From Brachionus koreanus (Eukaryota; Rotifera; Eurotatoria; Ploima; Brachionidae): DNA of 64,000 nt. Made by a program: the position numbers and the translations under genes. Position 1 is the stretch's first letter. The number at the start of each line of letters is the position of its first letter. The DNA is taken from NCBI GenBank assembly GCA_016987375.1, contig PJRA01000160.1:2049701-2113700 (forward strand). Direction: 5' to 3'. Under the pieces are notes generated by a model that saw nothing but the letters and a program-made list of their open reading frames with translations, had not been told where the DNA came from and ran no database searches. Positions 10,439-22,162 of this stretch are shown here, one piece after another.

Positions 10439-12527
10439 TTAATTTTTCCTTGGTAAAAGAAAACATTGAGTTCCATCAGCAGGTCGAAGAGTTGCCTCTT
10501 GAATTACTCCAAAATTTTGACTCGTGTCTAAAACAATTTCAAAATTCTGAACAAATTTAGCAATCAAAATTTTTCCGACAAGCTTCAAAAAATTATTAAT
10601 AATCAAGTGTTATTAAATTTTTGATAATATACTTTTGCCAAATTCTGTCCGATGCAATTTCTAGCTCCAAGACTGAAAGGAAAATATGTGTAATTATTAA
10701 TTCTTAAAGGAGAATAAAAAATTTATGATTAATTTTTCTAAATTAAAACCTACTTTTGATTTGTTGAATCGTATAGAAATCGTTCAGGTTTGAACACGTG
10801 AGGATTTTCGAAATATTTTTCAAATCTGCCACTCACATAAGTCGAAACCTTGAAACATATTTCACAAATTGATTACATCTATTTTTAAAAATTAATTACC
10901 TCAATCCAGCTCCTTGCTGGAATATGGTATCCATTTAGGCACAGATCTTTGTTAGAGATTCGAGCAATTTCCGGTATTGCCGGCCACAGACGTAAAGTTT
11001 CTTTGTAGACACAATTTGTATATGTTAGTTTTGTAAGATCTTCGTTATCAATAAAGGATTTTGATCCCAAGGTCGAATCGATTTCATCTCTTAATCTGTT
11101 AAAATCACATTTATCAAACAGTTATTTTTTTTTCTTTTTTACTTTTTTAGAACTTGCGGATTTCTTCCGATTTCAAGCAAGCAGAAAGCCAATGTATTTG
11201 CAGTTGTTTCTTGGCCTTACAAAAATTCATTATTTTGAATTCGAAAAATATAGATTTGTTTTACCTGCCACAAAAAATGTTAAAAAATCATCAACCATAT
11301 TGTCTACATTAAATTTTTCGTCAACTGGAAATAAAAATAAAATAAAATTTTTAAAATCTCAAATTTTTTCTTTCAAATTTCAAAATTATTTTATTTTGAA
11401 ATTACCATGATTTCTTAGCAAATTAGTCAATATGTCCTCAGGTACATAGTTGTCATTTTGCAAGTATAAAAGTCGCTTCAAAATATGCCTTTTACCAATA
11501 TCTCTGAGTCTACGAATTATTTTCTTATAATTATGCAACCATCTCCATTCTGTTGGATTATACTTTAAATTTTTAATAATTTTTTCTAAATACTATATGA
11601 TTTTTTATTTAACTTACAGCTAAAAAGGGTTCGAATGTTTGTCTGTAAAATCCTTTTAAACTCTCGTAGACATAATGATTAAGTTCATTTTTTGGATCAT
11701 TGATGGTATCGACATTCATTGAGAATGCGATCTGTATACAGATTTAATTTTGAAAATAATTTTTTAAAATTAAAAATTACATTTGCTATTATGTCCAAAG
11801 CTGCATGACTTATTTCTTGGAGCAAGTTTACTTTTGTTTTACTGTCAGCCAGTGATCTTAATCTAATCATCAGCAAATCAATTTTGGAGTTTAGCTCATC
11901 AATGGAATTAAGGAGAATACTTGAAAAATTTATTTATCTAAAATTTAGAAAAAATTTGCTTGTTACTTTCGTTGAAAACCATGGTTGAAGAGTACACGAC
12001 GTTTGTGCCAACTGTCAAAGTCTGTATCAGACAAAAGTCCATCGCCCAAATATCTATTAAAAAATTTAAATAAGTGTTTTTAATTTTTTCTAAAGAATCT
12101 TTAACTACCTTTCATTATAGGGAAATCCGACTTGTTTGTAAATCTCGGGAACTTTGGGAAAATTTTCGGTTATCAAAACCTCTCTTACAGCCTCGGGATC
12201 AATTGTGAAAACAACAATTTTATCAACTATTTGAAATTTAAAAACTGTACCATACTCATAGCACCTATTTAAAACTTTCAAAATATTGTTTAACACAAAA
12301 TAATGTATAATTAAATACATATCAAGCATCATATCAGCCAAAAGCTTGCCACCTCTAATATATCGTACGGCTTCGCTTAAATTTCCGAGGTAAAACCCTA
12401 CAATGCCATTTGTTTTGGGACCTGGTATATGGCTGTATTTTTTTCTTATGAGATAGATTTTATACGTTTTGAATGCAATGAAAATAATCGGTATTAAAAA
12501 AAGGAGCTTAAGGAACTCTCCAATCAT
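10439..12527 (-). CDS. Cytochrome P450, CYP46A1-like (cholesterol 24-hydroxylase type)
   Basis: Complete 499-residue microsomal P450 in 12 exons. Exons (minus): 12527-12319, 12264-12109, 12053-11967, 11919-11781, 11731-11618, 11562-11406, 11324-11265, 11215-11143, 11095-10900, 10848-10754, 10702-10633 and 10582-10439; all phases agree and the sum is 1500 bases. An N-terminal membrane anchor (FLKLLFLIPIIFIAF) precedes the Pro-rich hinge (HIPGP). Family motifs: WHKRR of helix C, AGQETT of helix I, ETLR (ExxR) of helix K, PERF, and the heme-binding FSLGARNCIGQ with its Cys ligand. The run STYVSGRFEKYFENP...PERF, then TYFPFSLG, and the C-terminal FGVIQEATLRP strongly resemble vertebrate CYP46A1. 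Function in sterol side-chain hydroxylation is inferred from that resemblance; invertebrate substrates are unproven. The start ATG is the first in frame. Confidence 0.9.
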
Positions 12528-13476
12528 GTTTAGTTTCAAAAATAAAATTTAAAAATTTTGTGAATTAGCTGTTTTATTTATATCAAACAGAAACGTTTAA
12601 AAAATCAAACAAAAACCCTGGTATATTCAAATAATAGAATAAAGAGATTAGCTATTTGATTTGTTAAGTATGGAATTGCTTCAGGACTTTTAAAAACAAA
12701 AGAAATTAGTTTTTTTTTTTAAAAAGGTACAAATTTACTTAAAATTTAATATAAGACTCCAGACTTATCAAGGCAATCATAGTTATGTACTTTTATATCA
12801 ATAATTGATAATTAAAAAAATTTTATAAAATAAGTTCAATTTTTAATGAAATTCAGCAAAATCATTTATTTAAATTTCAAAATTACAATTTGTAATTTAG
12901 TTTTTTAAATTCTAAATAAAGAATTCTCGATTTTTGAATCCTAGTCAGGATGAATCCCAATCGTGATTTTTTATAATTAACATACATTCCTAATCCAAAG
13001 GCTAAATTCTTCTATTAGAAAATAAATATTCCAGGCTAATTATAAGCTATGATTTAAACTATCAACATTAAATAATTCCTAGACATCTCTTGTTTTATTT
13101 TTATTTATTTCAGGTTTCTTGAAAAATTCAAATTTTTTTTTTATTCGAGACAAATTATTTTAAAAGTTTATTTTAAAAGATTTTAAAATTTTAAAATTTC
13201 ATTTAGTCAATTAGCTCTTTGCTTGACCAGATTCAAAAACGACTTAAAACTTGAATGAATTTTATCAATTAAAAAGCTAAAAAAATATTTTTTTTATCCT
13301 AAGACTTTAATCTATGAACTTTAATGATTATACTCAAAACGAAATTAAGTTCTAATTTAATTGTGCATTTAGAAAATGTCAGTTTGTTAAGAAAAGAAAA
13401 ATTCTCTTAAAATAATTAGATTTTTGCTCTAATAAGACTAGTTTAAATTTGTAATCATCAAAATATTTTTTAAAAA
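12528..13476. other. Divergent intergenic spacer between P450 and phospholipase A2
   Basis: Both neighbours start from this stretch, so it should hold two promoters. By eye it shows only A/T-rich DNA with no ORF or repeat. Confidence 0.4.
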
Positions 13477-13842
13477 ATGAGATTAATCATTTATTTATTG
13501 ATTTATTTTTTTCTAAAATATAAGAAAACTTTTGCCTTTTTATATAATACCACCAGTGACAAAATTCGTGGATGCGGGCCAGGAAAATTTACAATCGATC
13601 AGCACTTAGTTGATCTTGGCGAAGGCTCATTAATTGAATGCTGCACCAAGCATGATTTGTGTTATGATGAATGTCAGCTAACCCAAGTTGAATGTGATGA
13701 TCGATTCGAAATCTGCCTTAGAACCAAATGTAACAGTATATCAGGATTTTCACGAATATTTTGCAAAATTGATGCTTCAAATATGGTCAATTTGGTAAGA
13801 AAATTCGGTTTTTGGCTTTATTGCTTAGAACCTAATTTTTAA
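13477..13842 (+). CDS. Secreted phospholipase A2 domain protein
   Basis: 121-residue protein, one exon. A hydrophobic N-terminus (LIIYLLIYFFLKY) serves as signal peptide. The catalytic motif is clear: GCGPG region (Ca-binding-loop position), then ECCTKHDLCYDEC, which contains the CCxxHDxCY active-site signature with catalytic His-Asp. Further cysteines follow (VECDDRFEICLRTKC, IFCKID). The enzyme class hydrolyses the sn-2 ester of phospholipids using Ca2+. The short length and spacing of the cysteines resemble invertebrate small PLA2s near the group XII-like proteins; the exact subgroup is not certain. The Ca-binding loop is atypical (CGPGKF rather than YGCYCG). Nothing indicates a venom role. 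The ATG at 13477 directly precedes the signal sequence. Confidence 0.8.
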   Translation: MRLIIYLLIYFFLKYKKTFAFLYNTTSDKIRGCGPGKFTIDQHLVDLGEGSLIECCTKHDLCYDECQLTQVECDDRFEICLRTKCNSISGFSRIFCKIDASNMVNLVRKFGFWLYCLEPNF

Positions 13843-15407
13843 AATTAAATATTTAAATAAATGTATTCTATCGATTAAAATGAAATAAATTTTTTCATTA
13901 AATTCAAATTCATTCTTATGAATCAAAATTTTTTTCGTTTTTGTTTTTAAAAATTAAGATAAAAGAAGAAAATTCTTGCTTTATTTCATCTAAGAAAAAT
14001 ATTTTAAAATTTATTAAAATAACTTAACATTAGATTCAAATAAAACCGATGATAATTACAAGCTAGACTTACTTTTCTAAAAATCATGGATTTAATTAGT
14101 AGATCTTTGTCTCCAAATTTAAAACAATCTTCTTGCCAAGTTTGATAGATAGCACAAAATTTGAAATAAAGTAGCACAAATGTTTAATTTTTTTTGATAC
14201 ATGTAAAGCGAAATAAAAATAATGGTAAAAAATAAATCTAAAATAATTCAATTAGGGATACTCAAAATTTTAGGACTTGAAATATTTGCCAAATTTTTAA
14301 TTTTTAATTAAATTCAAATTTTTAGATTTGATCAAGACATTCCAGCTTCATAGCTTACAATCCTCTTTCAATAGTTTAATAATAAAGCTTTTAAAAGATA
14401 CAAAAATTTAAAAATTTTAGATGAAATTAAAATGTTCTGACCAAATTTAAAAAAGAAATTTGATCAAAATTTACTTTGCTCATTAAAAATAAAGAGACAC
14501 AAAAAAATTCAATTTTATAATTATAATTATTGTTTCTTTCAAGAAAATAATAGCCTGATAAGGCTTATTTTAAACAAAAAGATCAAGATTAGAGCTATCA
14601 CTTATTTAATCAGTCAAATTTGTCGTGTGTAGTATAGTGTTTTATATGGAAGCGAATTATGAGTTTTTTATCCATAAAGTGTATTAAAAAGCATTTAAAG
14701 TAATTTATGACTAATCTCTTCATTGAATTATAAATATTTTTATGTAACTTAAACTCATTGTTTAATTGGACTTACTTTATAAATTAAAGAACACTTTTTT
14801 TAATTATATTTTTAAAGAAAAAAAAATTTGGCACACGCATTTAACACCATTTTGTCAATCGTAAATTATATTGCGTGCTCCAAAGACATGATTTTTTTAA
14901 GAATTTAAATATTTTAGTGACTCATTTGGGTTGTTTTGAGCTAATTTAAAATATTCTCTAATTACTTCATACAGATAAATGCTGAGTTAGCATTTTTTGG
15001 CTAATTTTATTCAATATTTTTACGATTAAAAGATTCGAGTTAAATAAATACTTTTATAAAGCATAAAAAAAAAACTTAAAATGATACTATGAAAATATTG
15101 TAAAATAATCAGTATTTTTATTTTTATAAACTAACTTCTTTGTTATTTTAAAAGATATTAAAAATCTTGCTCAAATTTTTTTTAAAGCTCAACCTATAAA
15201 TATTTCTTTATATCTCGAAATAAAATTACTAATTCTAGCTATATTTGAATTCAAAGAAAATGTTGAATATCGGTGACTATGGCAATATTCAACATAAATC
15301 TTAAATAAGATAAAATTACCAACATAGCTATTAGATAAGTAAATGAAGCTATGAACGATATTTAATACATATTTATTTTTAAGTTAGTTATTTTAGAAAT
15401 TAAAATA
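13843..15407. other. AT-rich spacer
   Basis: About 1.5 kb without a recognisable gene, RNA or repeat. ATG-initiated ORFs are all very short and have low-complexity composition. Confidence 0.4.
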
Positions 15408-17817
15408 ATGTACAGAATGTCTCAAAAAAAATATTTTATTCCGCCAAAGACAAATCCATTTATTGGATCAGTTACTAACAAATCAATATTCGATCAATTA
15501 GATGACTTTATAAATAGCAAGGCTGATAAATTTTTAATTTTACGCAACCATGAAAACATTACAGAACAATCTGGAATAGGCAAGAAAAGTTTCTTGATAG
15601 AATACTGTCACGTTCTTAAGACAAAATATAATATTAAATGGATTTCAGCAAAATCAAATGAAAAATTACATGATCATTTGAATGCTCCTAATTTTAGCAC
15701 CAAAGAAAACCAACAATTAAAAGTAATTGCTTCTTCCAAAAACAAGAATTTGATTGTTTTATACGATGCAAGCGATTCATACTTAATCGAAAAAAGTTTG
15801 TCAAAGATAAATTTGACTAATAGTAAAATAATTGTTATTTCAAACTCTGCATTTTTTAAATTTTCAAAATTTAGTTCAAAATATTTAAAATTTCAAATTC
15901 ATTTTACACTAGAAGATTTGAGGACTTATTTTTCTTATTTTGCTGTAACAAAATATTTGGATTTTAATGAATTAATTCGAGTAATTCCAATCAACAATTT
16001 GAGGCCTTTCATTCTTCAATTACTAGTCAAATTTTTAACATATAATCATCTCATTTCATTTGGCGAACTTTTCAGTCAAAATGTAAAGTTTGATCTAAAT
16101 TTCTTATTTGAATTTTTGAACAATCAAAATCGAATAGCCTTCGAAATCTGTAAAGTTTTCTCATATGTAAACCACGAGTGTGTTCCAAAAGATTTACTCA
16201 TTTCAATATTCAGACTATCACTTGTTCAAATTCAAATACCTTTGAATATTCTAAATAGCTTGGGAATAGTGGAAAAATTTTTCGATAGTAAAAGTCTTTA
16301 TTTTAAAATGAATGAATATTTTTTAGATGATCTCAAAAAAATCATAGTTTCAAACGAAGGCCTCGATGATGAATTATTTCTCAAGCTTAAAATTGGTAGT
16401 AGCTTGTGTCAACTGTTACCGCGAATTCAAAAACGAGACTTGAACCGATTGACCAAAGCCGATATTTATTTTTCGTCAATTGAGAAATTTTTAGATTACA
16501 CAGATTTTACCGATTTATCTATTTTTGAAGAAAATTTTGCTAAAATGTTAATTCAACTAACTGAACGCTATGTTCAGTTTAGTTACAACAACAATAAAGA
16601 TAATACAGAAAATTTGATCAAATATGCGTTGATTTTTTACAATTTAAAAAAAAAAATTTGAAAGTGATACAAATATAAGTGAGATAATAAAAATTGGTAA
16701 TTTTTTGGCATCAATTTATTTTCAATACGGTTTTTACAATCAAGCCTTGGGAATCTATAATGAAATAGAGAAATTCAATAGCCAAGTTTACACATCAGAT
16801 TCTTTGCAAATAGCGATAAATACTTTCAACATTGCCAACTGTTATCTTAAGATGTACAAATACTCTTGGGCTATGTATTTTTTCAAAGATTCACTGAACA
16901 TTCGATTGAAACTTCTTGGAAATCGAATCGATCCAGAAATAACCGACACCATTTATTTGATCGGAATTTGTTACTCTAAAATAGACAATATAAAAAAAGC
17001 ATTTTTGTACCATAAAAAAGCCTATCAAATGAGAGTAAAACTGTTTGGCAATCGTTCATTTAAAACAGCAGATTCAATGAATTGTCTTGGCGAGTGTAAT
17101 TTTAAAATGAATATTTTCAAAGAAGCTAGACTTTTCTTCGAAAAATCATATTTATTTAGATCTCAAATTGTTGATCAAAAAAATCCGACTTTAATTGAGA
17201 CACTCATTAGTTTGATTCAAGTATTAATTACTTTGAAAGCTTACAAAGAAGCTTGGTGTATTTTAAACAAAAAAATCCAGTTAACATCATTGGATTCGAT
17301 TCAGAGCATTAAAATTTCTTATCTAAAGGGATGGTACTTGTTTGAAAACGGACTGATAAATGAAGCTATAATCCATCTTCTTCAGGGTTTTTATAATTAT
17401 AACTATTCAAAGCAGTTAGACAAGGAAATCAAATTAAAATTAATTAATTTACTTGTAGATTCTTATGGAAAAATTGGCCAAAAATCCAAATCAAATGAGT
17501 ATTTAGTACAAGCTATAGCTCTAAATGATGAAATTAGAAAACAAAAGATAACAGATAGATTAGACGAAATGACAACATGGACAAGAAAAATTGTGGACGA
17601 TTGGATGAATGATAACAACATTAGTAGAGATTTAATAAGCTTATTTGATCAAATTGATGGCAGTAAATTAGTTGAATATTACTTAAACCAAAATACTTTT
17701 TCTAAAGAGATAGAAAAAAAACTAAACGAATCGAATAAACTCAATTCAAAATTAGAGTTAAAAAAAGAAGACTTTGATAAACTTTATTATATTATTGTCG
17801 AGTTTATTAATAGGTAA
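15408..17817 (+). CDS. STAND/NB-ARC-like ATPase with TPR repeats, one homopolymer frameshift
   Basis: A first ORF (417 residues, ending 16661) and a second (ending 17817) join into one protein of about 800 residues if one base is removed from the run of 11 A at 16646-16656. The join then reads NLKKKFESDTNISEI with no stop. The N-terminal half begins like NB-ARC proteins (NPFIGSVTNKSIFDQLDDF), has a degenerate P-loop (EQSGIGKKSFLIEY, where GIGK-K/S matches GxGK[ST]) and a Walker B-like strand (NLIVLYDASDSY). The C-terminal half has several 42-residue TPRs of the kinesin-light-chain type (TFNIANCYLKMYKYSWAMYF, LGECNFKMNIFKEARLFFEK). Proteins of this plan act as signalling or innate-immune switches in many animals. 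No introns are seen. The frameshift could be a sequencing error or real decay; the otherwise intact 800 codons favour error. Confidence 0.72.
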
Positions 17818-17875
17818 ATGAAAAAATTAGTTACTAATTTAAATTTGGTCTAAAATTTTTTTAATTTTAATAGAA

Positions 17876-19448
17876 TTAATAAATTAAGTTTACATATACT
17901 AGACGAGAATTTTTTTCATCTGCTTTTTTTCTTTTGTTTTTTGCTTTATTTTGGTAAATTCCAAATAAATTTGCCACATCGATACATACAACTATTGAGA
18001 AAAAAGACATTAGAGCCAATATTGATACGATCAAACTCGCTTTTCTGACTTTTTTAATTATAATTAGATTTTGTGTCTGGTGCTCACAGAAATCTCCAAA
18101 AAAATTTTTAAAGCATTTGCAGTTTGGTCTATGATTTATCGGTTGACAAATTCCATTTTTTGAACATGAATGATTTAAACACACATCCACTAAATTTTCA
18201 CATCTAATTCCAAAAGTGAACTCTGAACACTTGCATGAAAATTGTTTTTTTCTCAAATAAATGCATGTTCCATTGTTCAAACATTGTAAAGTAGAACATG
18301 GATCTAAATTAAGATCACATGCTTTTCCGCCAAAACCTGCAAAGCATTTGCACTCATAGGATTCTTTGTATTTGTCATAAACACAATTTCCATTATTCGA
18401 ACATTGTTTCAAACATCCATGAATATCTTTTTTAGTATTTAGAATATAAATTAATTTTTTTTGTTCCAAATTATTAAACAATGTTGGAATATATCTAGAT
18501 TCATTTGTAACAAGTTCTATATTAGAAGAGTTTTTTAAGTCAAAAATTGAAACTTTAGATGAGTTAAAAGTAAAATTAGAATCTTCTTCATTGATGGATG
18601 TAAACACTATCTTTTCTTTTGTGCTAAGCACTGTTGATTGATTACTTTGATTCAAATTTTGTGGCAAATTATTGTTAAAATGCGCAAAAAGATCACCCCA
18701 ATTTGTTTCGTTTCTAAATATATCTTTTCGATAAAGTGTCTTGTTAAAATTTTCAAATTTTTCTTCATGATTTTTAATTCGAATTGTAGCATTTTCTCCA
18801 GTCATGTTTTGAAGTTTGTAATACGAATAAAATAATTGATAATTTAAATTGAACATAACTTCAAAGACTCTATCTGATTCTTGATTTATTTCAAGAAAAT
18901 TATTTCCATGTATTCTAACCGAAAGATCTTGATTAAAAATTTCTGAGAAATTTCTCCTTTTTAAATAACAAGCCTCATTTAAGCATTCCAATAATGGAAT
19001 TGTATTTATGTCCAAAAAAGTGGAATTTATTCCAATTTCTGATGGATATAATCTATTTGATCCATTTAAAACATTAAATTCATTTGATGTTAGTAATATT
19101 TTAAAACTTGTTAAGTTATTTTTCAGAAGCCAATCTATATTGCAAATTTTATCCTTGTTACAATAGTCTAACAATATGAACTTAATAAAAAAAATTAGTT
19201 AAAATTTCTTGATGAGACTGTAGACTGTTAATAAGTGAATATTTTATAAAAATATTAATACGTACATGCAGTCTAAAAGTTGAATTTCCGGTAGCAACCA
19301 TTTCAACTGAATCAAAAATAGATTTGTAGTAGATTCTATTCTTAAGTAATAAAACTCCTTTAAAATAAGGATCGTTTTGAATACAAGCTACATTTGTATT
19401 GTTTTTGATTTCTAGATAAAATTTGAAATTATAATAATCTTTATTATT
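17876..19448 (-). CDS. Single-pass membrane protein with three EGF-like domains (5' end unresolved)
   Basis: Two firm exons: 19448-19266 (NNKDYYNFKFYLEIKNN...) and 19180-17876, joined in phase 0. The ectodomain is Asn-rich with many N-x-S/T sites. Three EGF domains follow: CLKQCSNNGNCVYD...CKCFAGFGGKAC, CSTLQCLNNGTC...GIRC, and CLNHSCSKNGIC...FFGDFC. A transmembrane helix (ASLIVSILALMSFFSIVVCI) and a short basic tail ending LVYVNLIY complete it. No calcium-binding EGF consensus is obvious. The N-terminus is not secure. A candidate start at 19735 (MPKKSK) would need a 19-base intron, then CVKQFFICSLFIIFVVFF as signal or anchor, and it overlaps a LINE fragment on the other strand. It is convergent with the STAND-TPR gene, with only about 60 bases between stop codons. 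Likely a cell-surface adhesion or receptor-type protein. Confidence 0.72.
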
Positions 19449-19731
19449 CTAAAAAAGATTCAAGGTTCCATCTTTGAAATAACTTTTTTTTTAGTTATTT
19501 GAATTATTCCCATTCTCATTTAATATAATTTTTAATGACTAACAAATGGTATATACACATTTTAATTTATTAAAATACTTTAGACATAAATAAAACTAAT
19601 ATGGACGTCAGTAATTTAGTAAAAATAGTAAAAAATACCACAAATATAATAAACAAACTACAAATAAAAAATTGTTTAACACATTTATTATTTCCACACT
19701 AATTTAATTTACTTTACCTTACTTTTCTTAG

Positions 19732-20184
19732 GCATTACGCTATACTCAAAACTTAAATTTTGTTACAAGCAATACAAGCAATTAAAAATTCAGCTGTCCG
19801 ATCTATTTTGAATCTAAGATATGATACTCTCTCCAACATAATGAATCACGAGGCCTTTAACATACTTAAACTACTAAAAGTTTCGAATCGACTTTTTGAG
19901 TTGAGTGAGAGATGTGTCAGGGCCGGATTGAGTCATTCTATTCCATTGGTTGTGGTACAGGTGGAAGAATATAAGGAAGGTTTATGATTTTAGGTTTTCA
20001 TAAGAAATGTGCTTGTGTTTTGCCGACAACAAGTTTTAATCTTCAACAATTGATGTTAATCAAAACACATGTAAAACTTACGGTAATCAACGGGTTAGGA
20101 TTAAAATACCATAAAAAAAGATTAAAAAACATAAATTCTGTGAATGACACAAACTTAAATTTATTTATCAAAAAAGATTATTAA
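19732..20184 (+). mobile_element. LINE (non-LTR retrotransposon) reverse transcriptase C-terminal fragment
   Basis: One frame reads LQAIQAIKNSAVRSILNLRY, then LKVSNRLFELSERCVRAGLS and PLVVVQVEEYKEG. This is the pattern of the region after the RT domain in jockey/CR1-like elements, in which 'LQ.IQN.A.R.I..L..DT' is followed by 'V..R..ELN/SERYV'. A stop at about 19985 and a further frame (FHKKCACVLPTTSFNLQQ) show decay. There is no ATG start; the fragment is 5'-truncated as usual for LINEs. It sits immediately upstream of the EGF membrane gene and may have disturbed that gene's 5' end. Confidence 0.6.
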
Positions 20185-21504
20185 CACATAAAGTGATTTT
20201 AATAAAATGCTACAAACACATGAGTTTATTTTTAGAAAAAAAAATAAGTCTAATTTTTATCTTATAATGTTAATAACACATAAATTTTTATGTAAGTCAG
20301 TATTATCTGAACATAAAGTACAAGCGTTCATATTTGATTTTTTTGGTAGGCGCAGATGAAAATTTTTTTAAGAATTGAAAAATTGAGTTGAGTTTTTCAT
20401 TTTAGTCTAAAATATATGTTTTTTTTAACAGATAAGAAAAAATTTTTGGAAATAAATTAAATTATATGTTTGTAACATAAATAAGAAAATAAAATTTTTT
20501 TTTGAATTTTACGTTTTTTTAATCCTTTTCACAAGTTTAACAAAATTTATATGTGTTGAATAATCTTTTTGAAATTTTGTTTAGCAATTTTTATTCTTAT
20601 TTTTATTATTTTTTTGCCATTCTAATATTACTAAAATTATGGCATGACCAATGATTTTTTTGATAAACAATAAAAAGTAGAAAAAAAAACTCGATTTAAT
20701 AAATAAAAACCTGATTAGTTATATTTTTTTATATCTTTAGTAGTAAAAACTATTTTTGTTAATTTTTTTACTTTTTTATATGGTATGAAAAGGCTTTATG
20801 GAATACTAAAGATTATTTAATAATTTTTTTATCAAAAACGGACAATGGTCTTATCAATGATCTAGCACTAGTTGAAATATTATTTACCATTTTTGAAATC
20901 TGGTACGAGCCAAAGCTGATTTAAGAATTAATCAAAATTATTGAACAAAAAACAAAGAAAATAAGTAAAAAAAAGATTTGAAAAAAATATAGTCGTTTTT
21001 GACCACTAATTTAAATTGGACTAATTTTTTTGAAATTTTGAAATTTGTATAAGAGAATGTGGAATAATGTAATTTAAGTTAAAATATTCAAAATTAACAG
21101 GCTATTAGCAGTCATGAACACCTTAAAGATTTTTGTAGAAATTTTAAATGTTACTAAATAAAGTTTTAAAAAAATGATTGAATTTTTCAAATTTATTGGA
21201 TACAGGTTACTTATAGAAAAAAAATTTAAAAATTTTACTTAATAAATTTTTTTTCAACATTTTTTCATAGTTTAACATTAAACACAAAAATTTGCGTGAA
21301 TGTGTTGGAGGTTGGAGTGACATCCACTTTCTAAAAGTCACACTCTAAAAAAGCCATTTTTGAGTGAAACTATTTTCTCATATAATAGAATTTTTAAAAC
21401 TAATCTAAAAATAGCTTAAAATAATTAAGCATAATTAAATTTTCTAATTCAGGAACAAGCTTTTCAAGTTTTTTTAAAAAATAAAAATATACTACAAATT
21501 GATT
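20185..21504. other. AT-rich spacer
   Basis: No recognisable gene, RNA or repeat. A slightly GC-richer patch near 21298-21350 (TGTTGGAGGTTGGAGTGACATC) stands out but matches nothing I recognise elsewhere in the window. Confidence 0.35.
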
Positions 21505-22162
21505 TTAAAATGGTCTAAAATTACCAAATAATTGAAGGGAAAAATTTTTGCTGATTCCGTTTATATCTGTTGCAACAAATTGGTTTACTTTATTGCTGAA
21601 ATTGCTTGTTACATAGATTAAAATACAATTCAAGTCATTTATTAAATCATCAATTTTGAAGCATTCAAAATTAAACTCGAAATTTGAAACTAAAAAAATT
21701 AAATAAAAAACTCGATGCTAAACTCATCGGTAGTCTAAATTCACCTTTGAATCTTTCGCAAGTGTATTGAATAAGAAAAATTTTTTCTGATTTTTCAAAC
21801 CAATCAGCAACACAATTTGAAAAAATTGTACTATCTAAGCTAAAATCATAAACACAAGTTTGTTTATGATGACATTCATAAATGAAATTCAATTTTCCGT
21901 CTAAGCAAATTGTCATATAATTAGACTGTGTATCCGATCCAAAGTAAAAACAGTGAATATTAATAATGCCATCACTTTCGCATCTTATCTCAATACGGCT
22001 TTTATTAAATTTTTTTTCATTTGTAAAATTGTTGACTGGGCAAACAGCTCTCATTCCTTTGAATCTTAAATTTCCAGTAATTCCATTTAAAAATTGAAAA
22101 AAACTAGATCCAAGTTTTGCTTCATTTAAGCATGTTAAAAGCACAATTAATAAGAATTTCAT
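21505..22162 (-). CDS. Secreted SUEL-type (galactose/rhamnose-binding) lectin domain protein
   Basis: Two exons (22162-21745 and 21689-21505) give 200 residues. Residues 1-15 (MKFLLIVLLTCLNEA) are a signal peptide. The middle resembles a SUEL lectin domain. RIEIRCESDGIINIHCFYFG matches the first conserved Cys and the 'I.I..A.YGR' strand, and ECHHKQTCVYDF matches the 'C.GK.SC.V' block. NCVADWFEKSEKIFLIQYTC matches the 'DPC..T.KYL.V.Y.C' block. The family binds sugars such as L-rhamnose and D-galactose; the usual Arg of YGR is replaced by Ser here, so binding may be weak or altered. A C-terminal region with two more Cys (ECFKID, LNCILIY) is not recognised. The second exon has the same phase and rescues a reading that otherwise drifts into A/T intron sequence. 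Confidence 0.62.

Noticed and set aside
16646..16656. Programmed ribosomal frameshift in the STAND-TPR gene
   Set aside because: A run of A alone without downstream structure or known precedent in this gene type is better explained by a homopolymer error or mutation.
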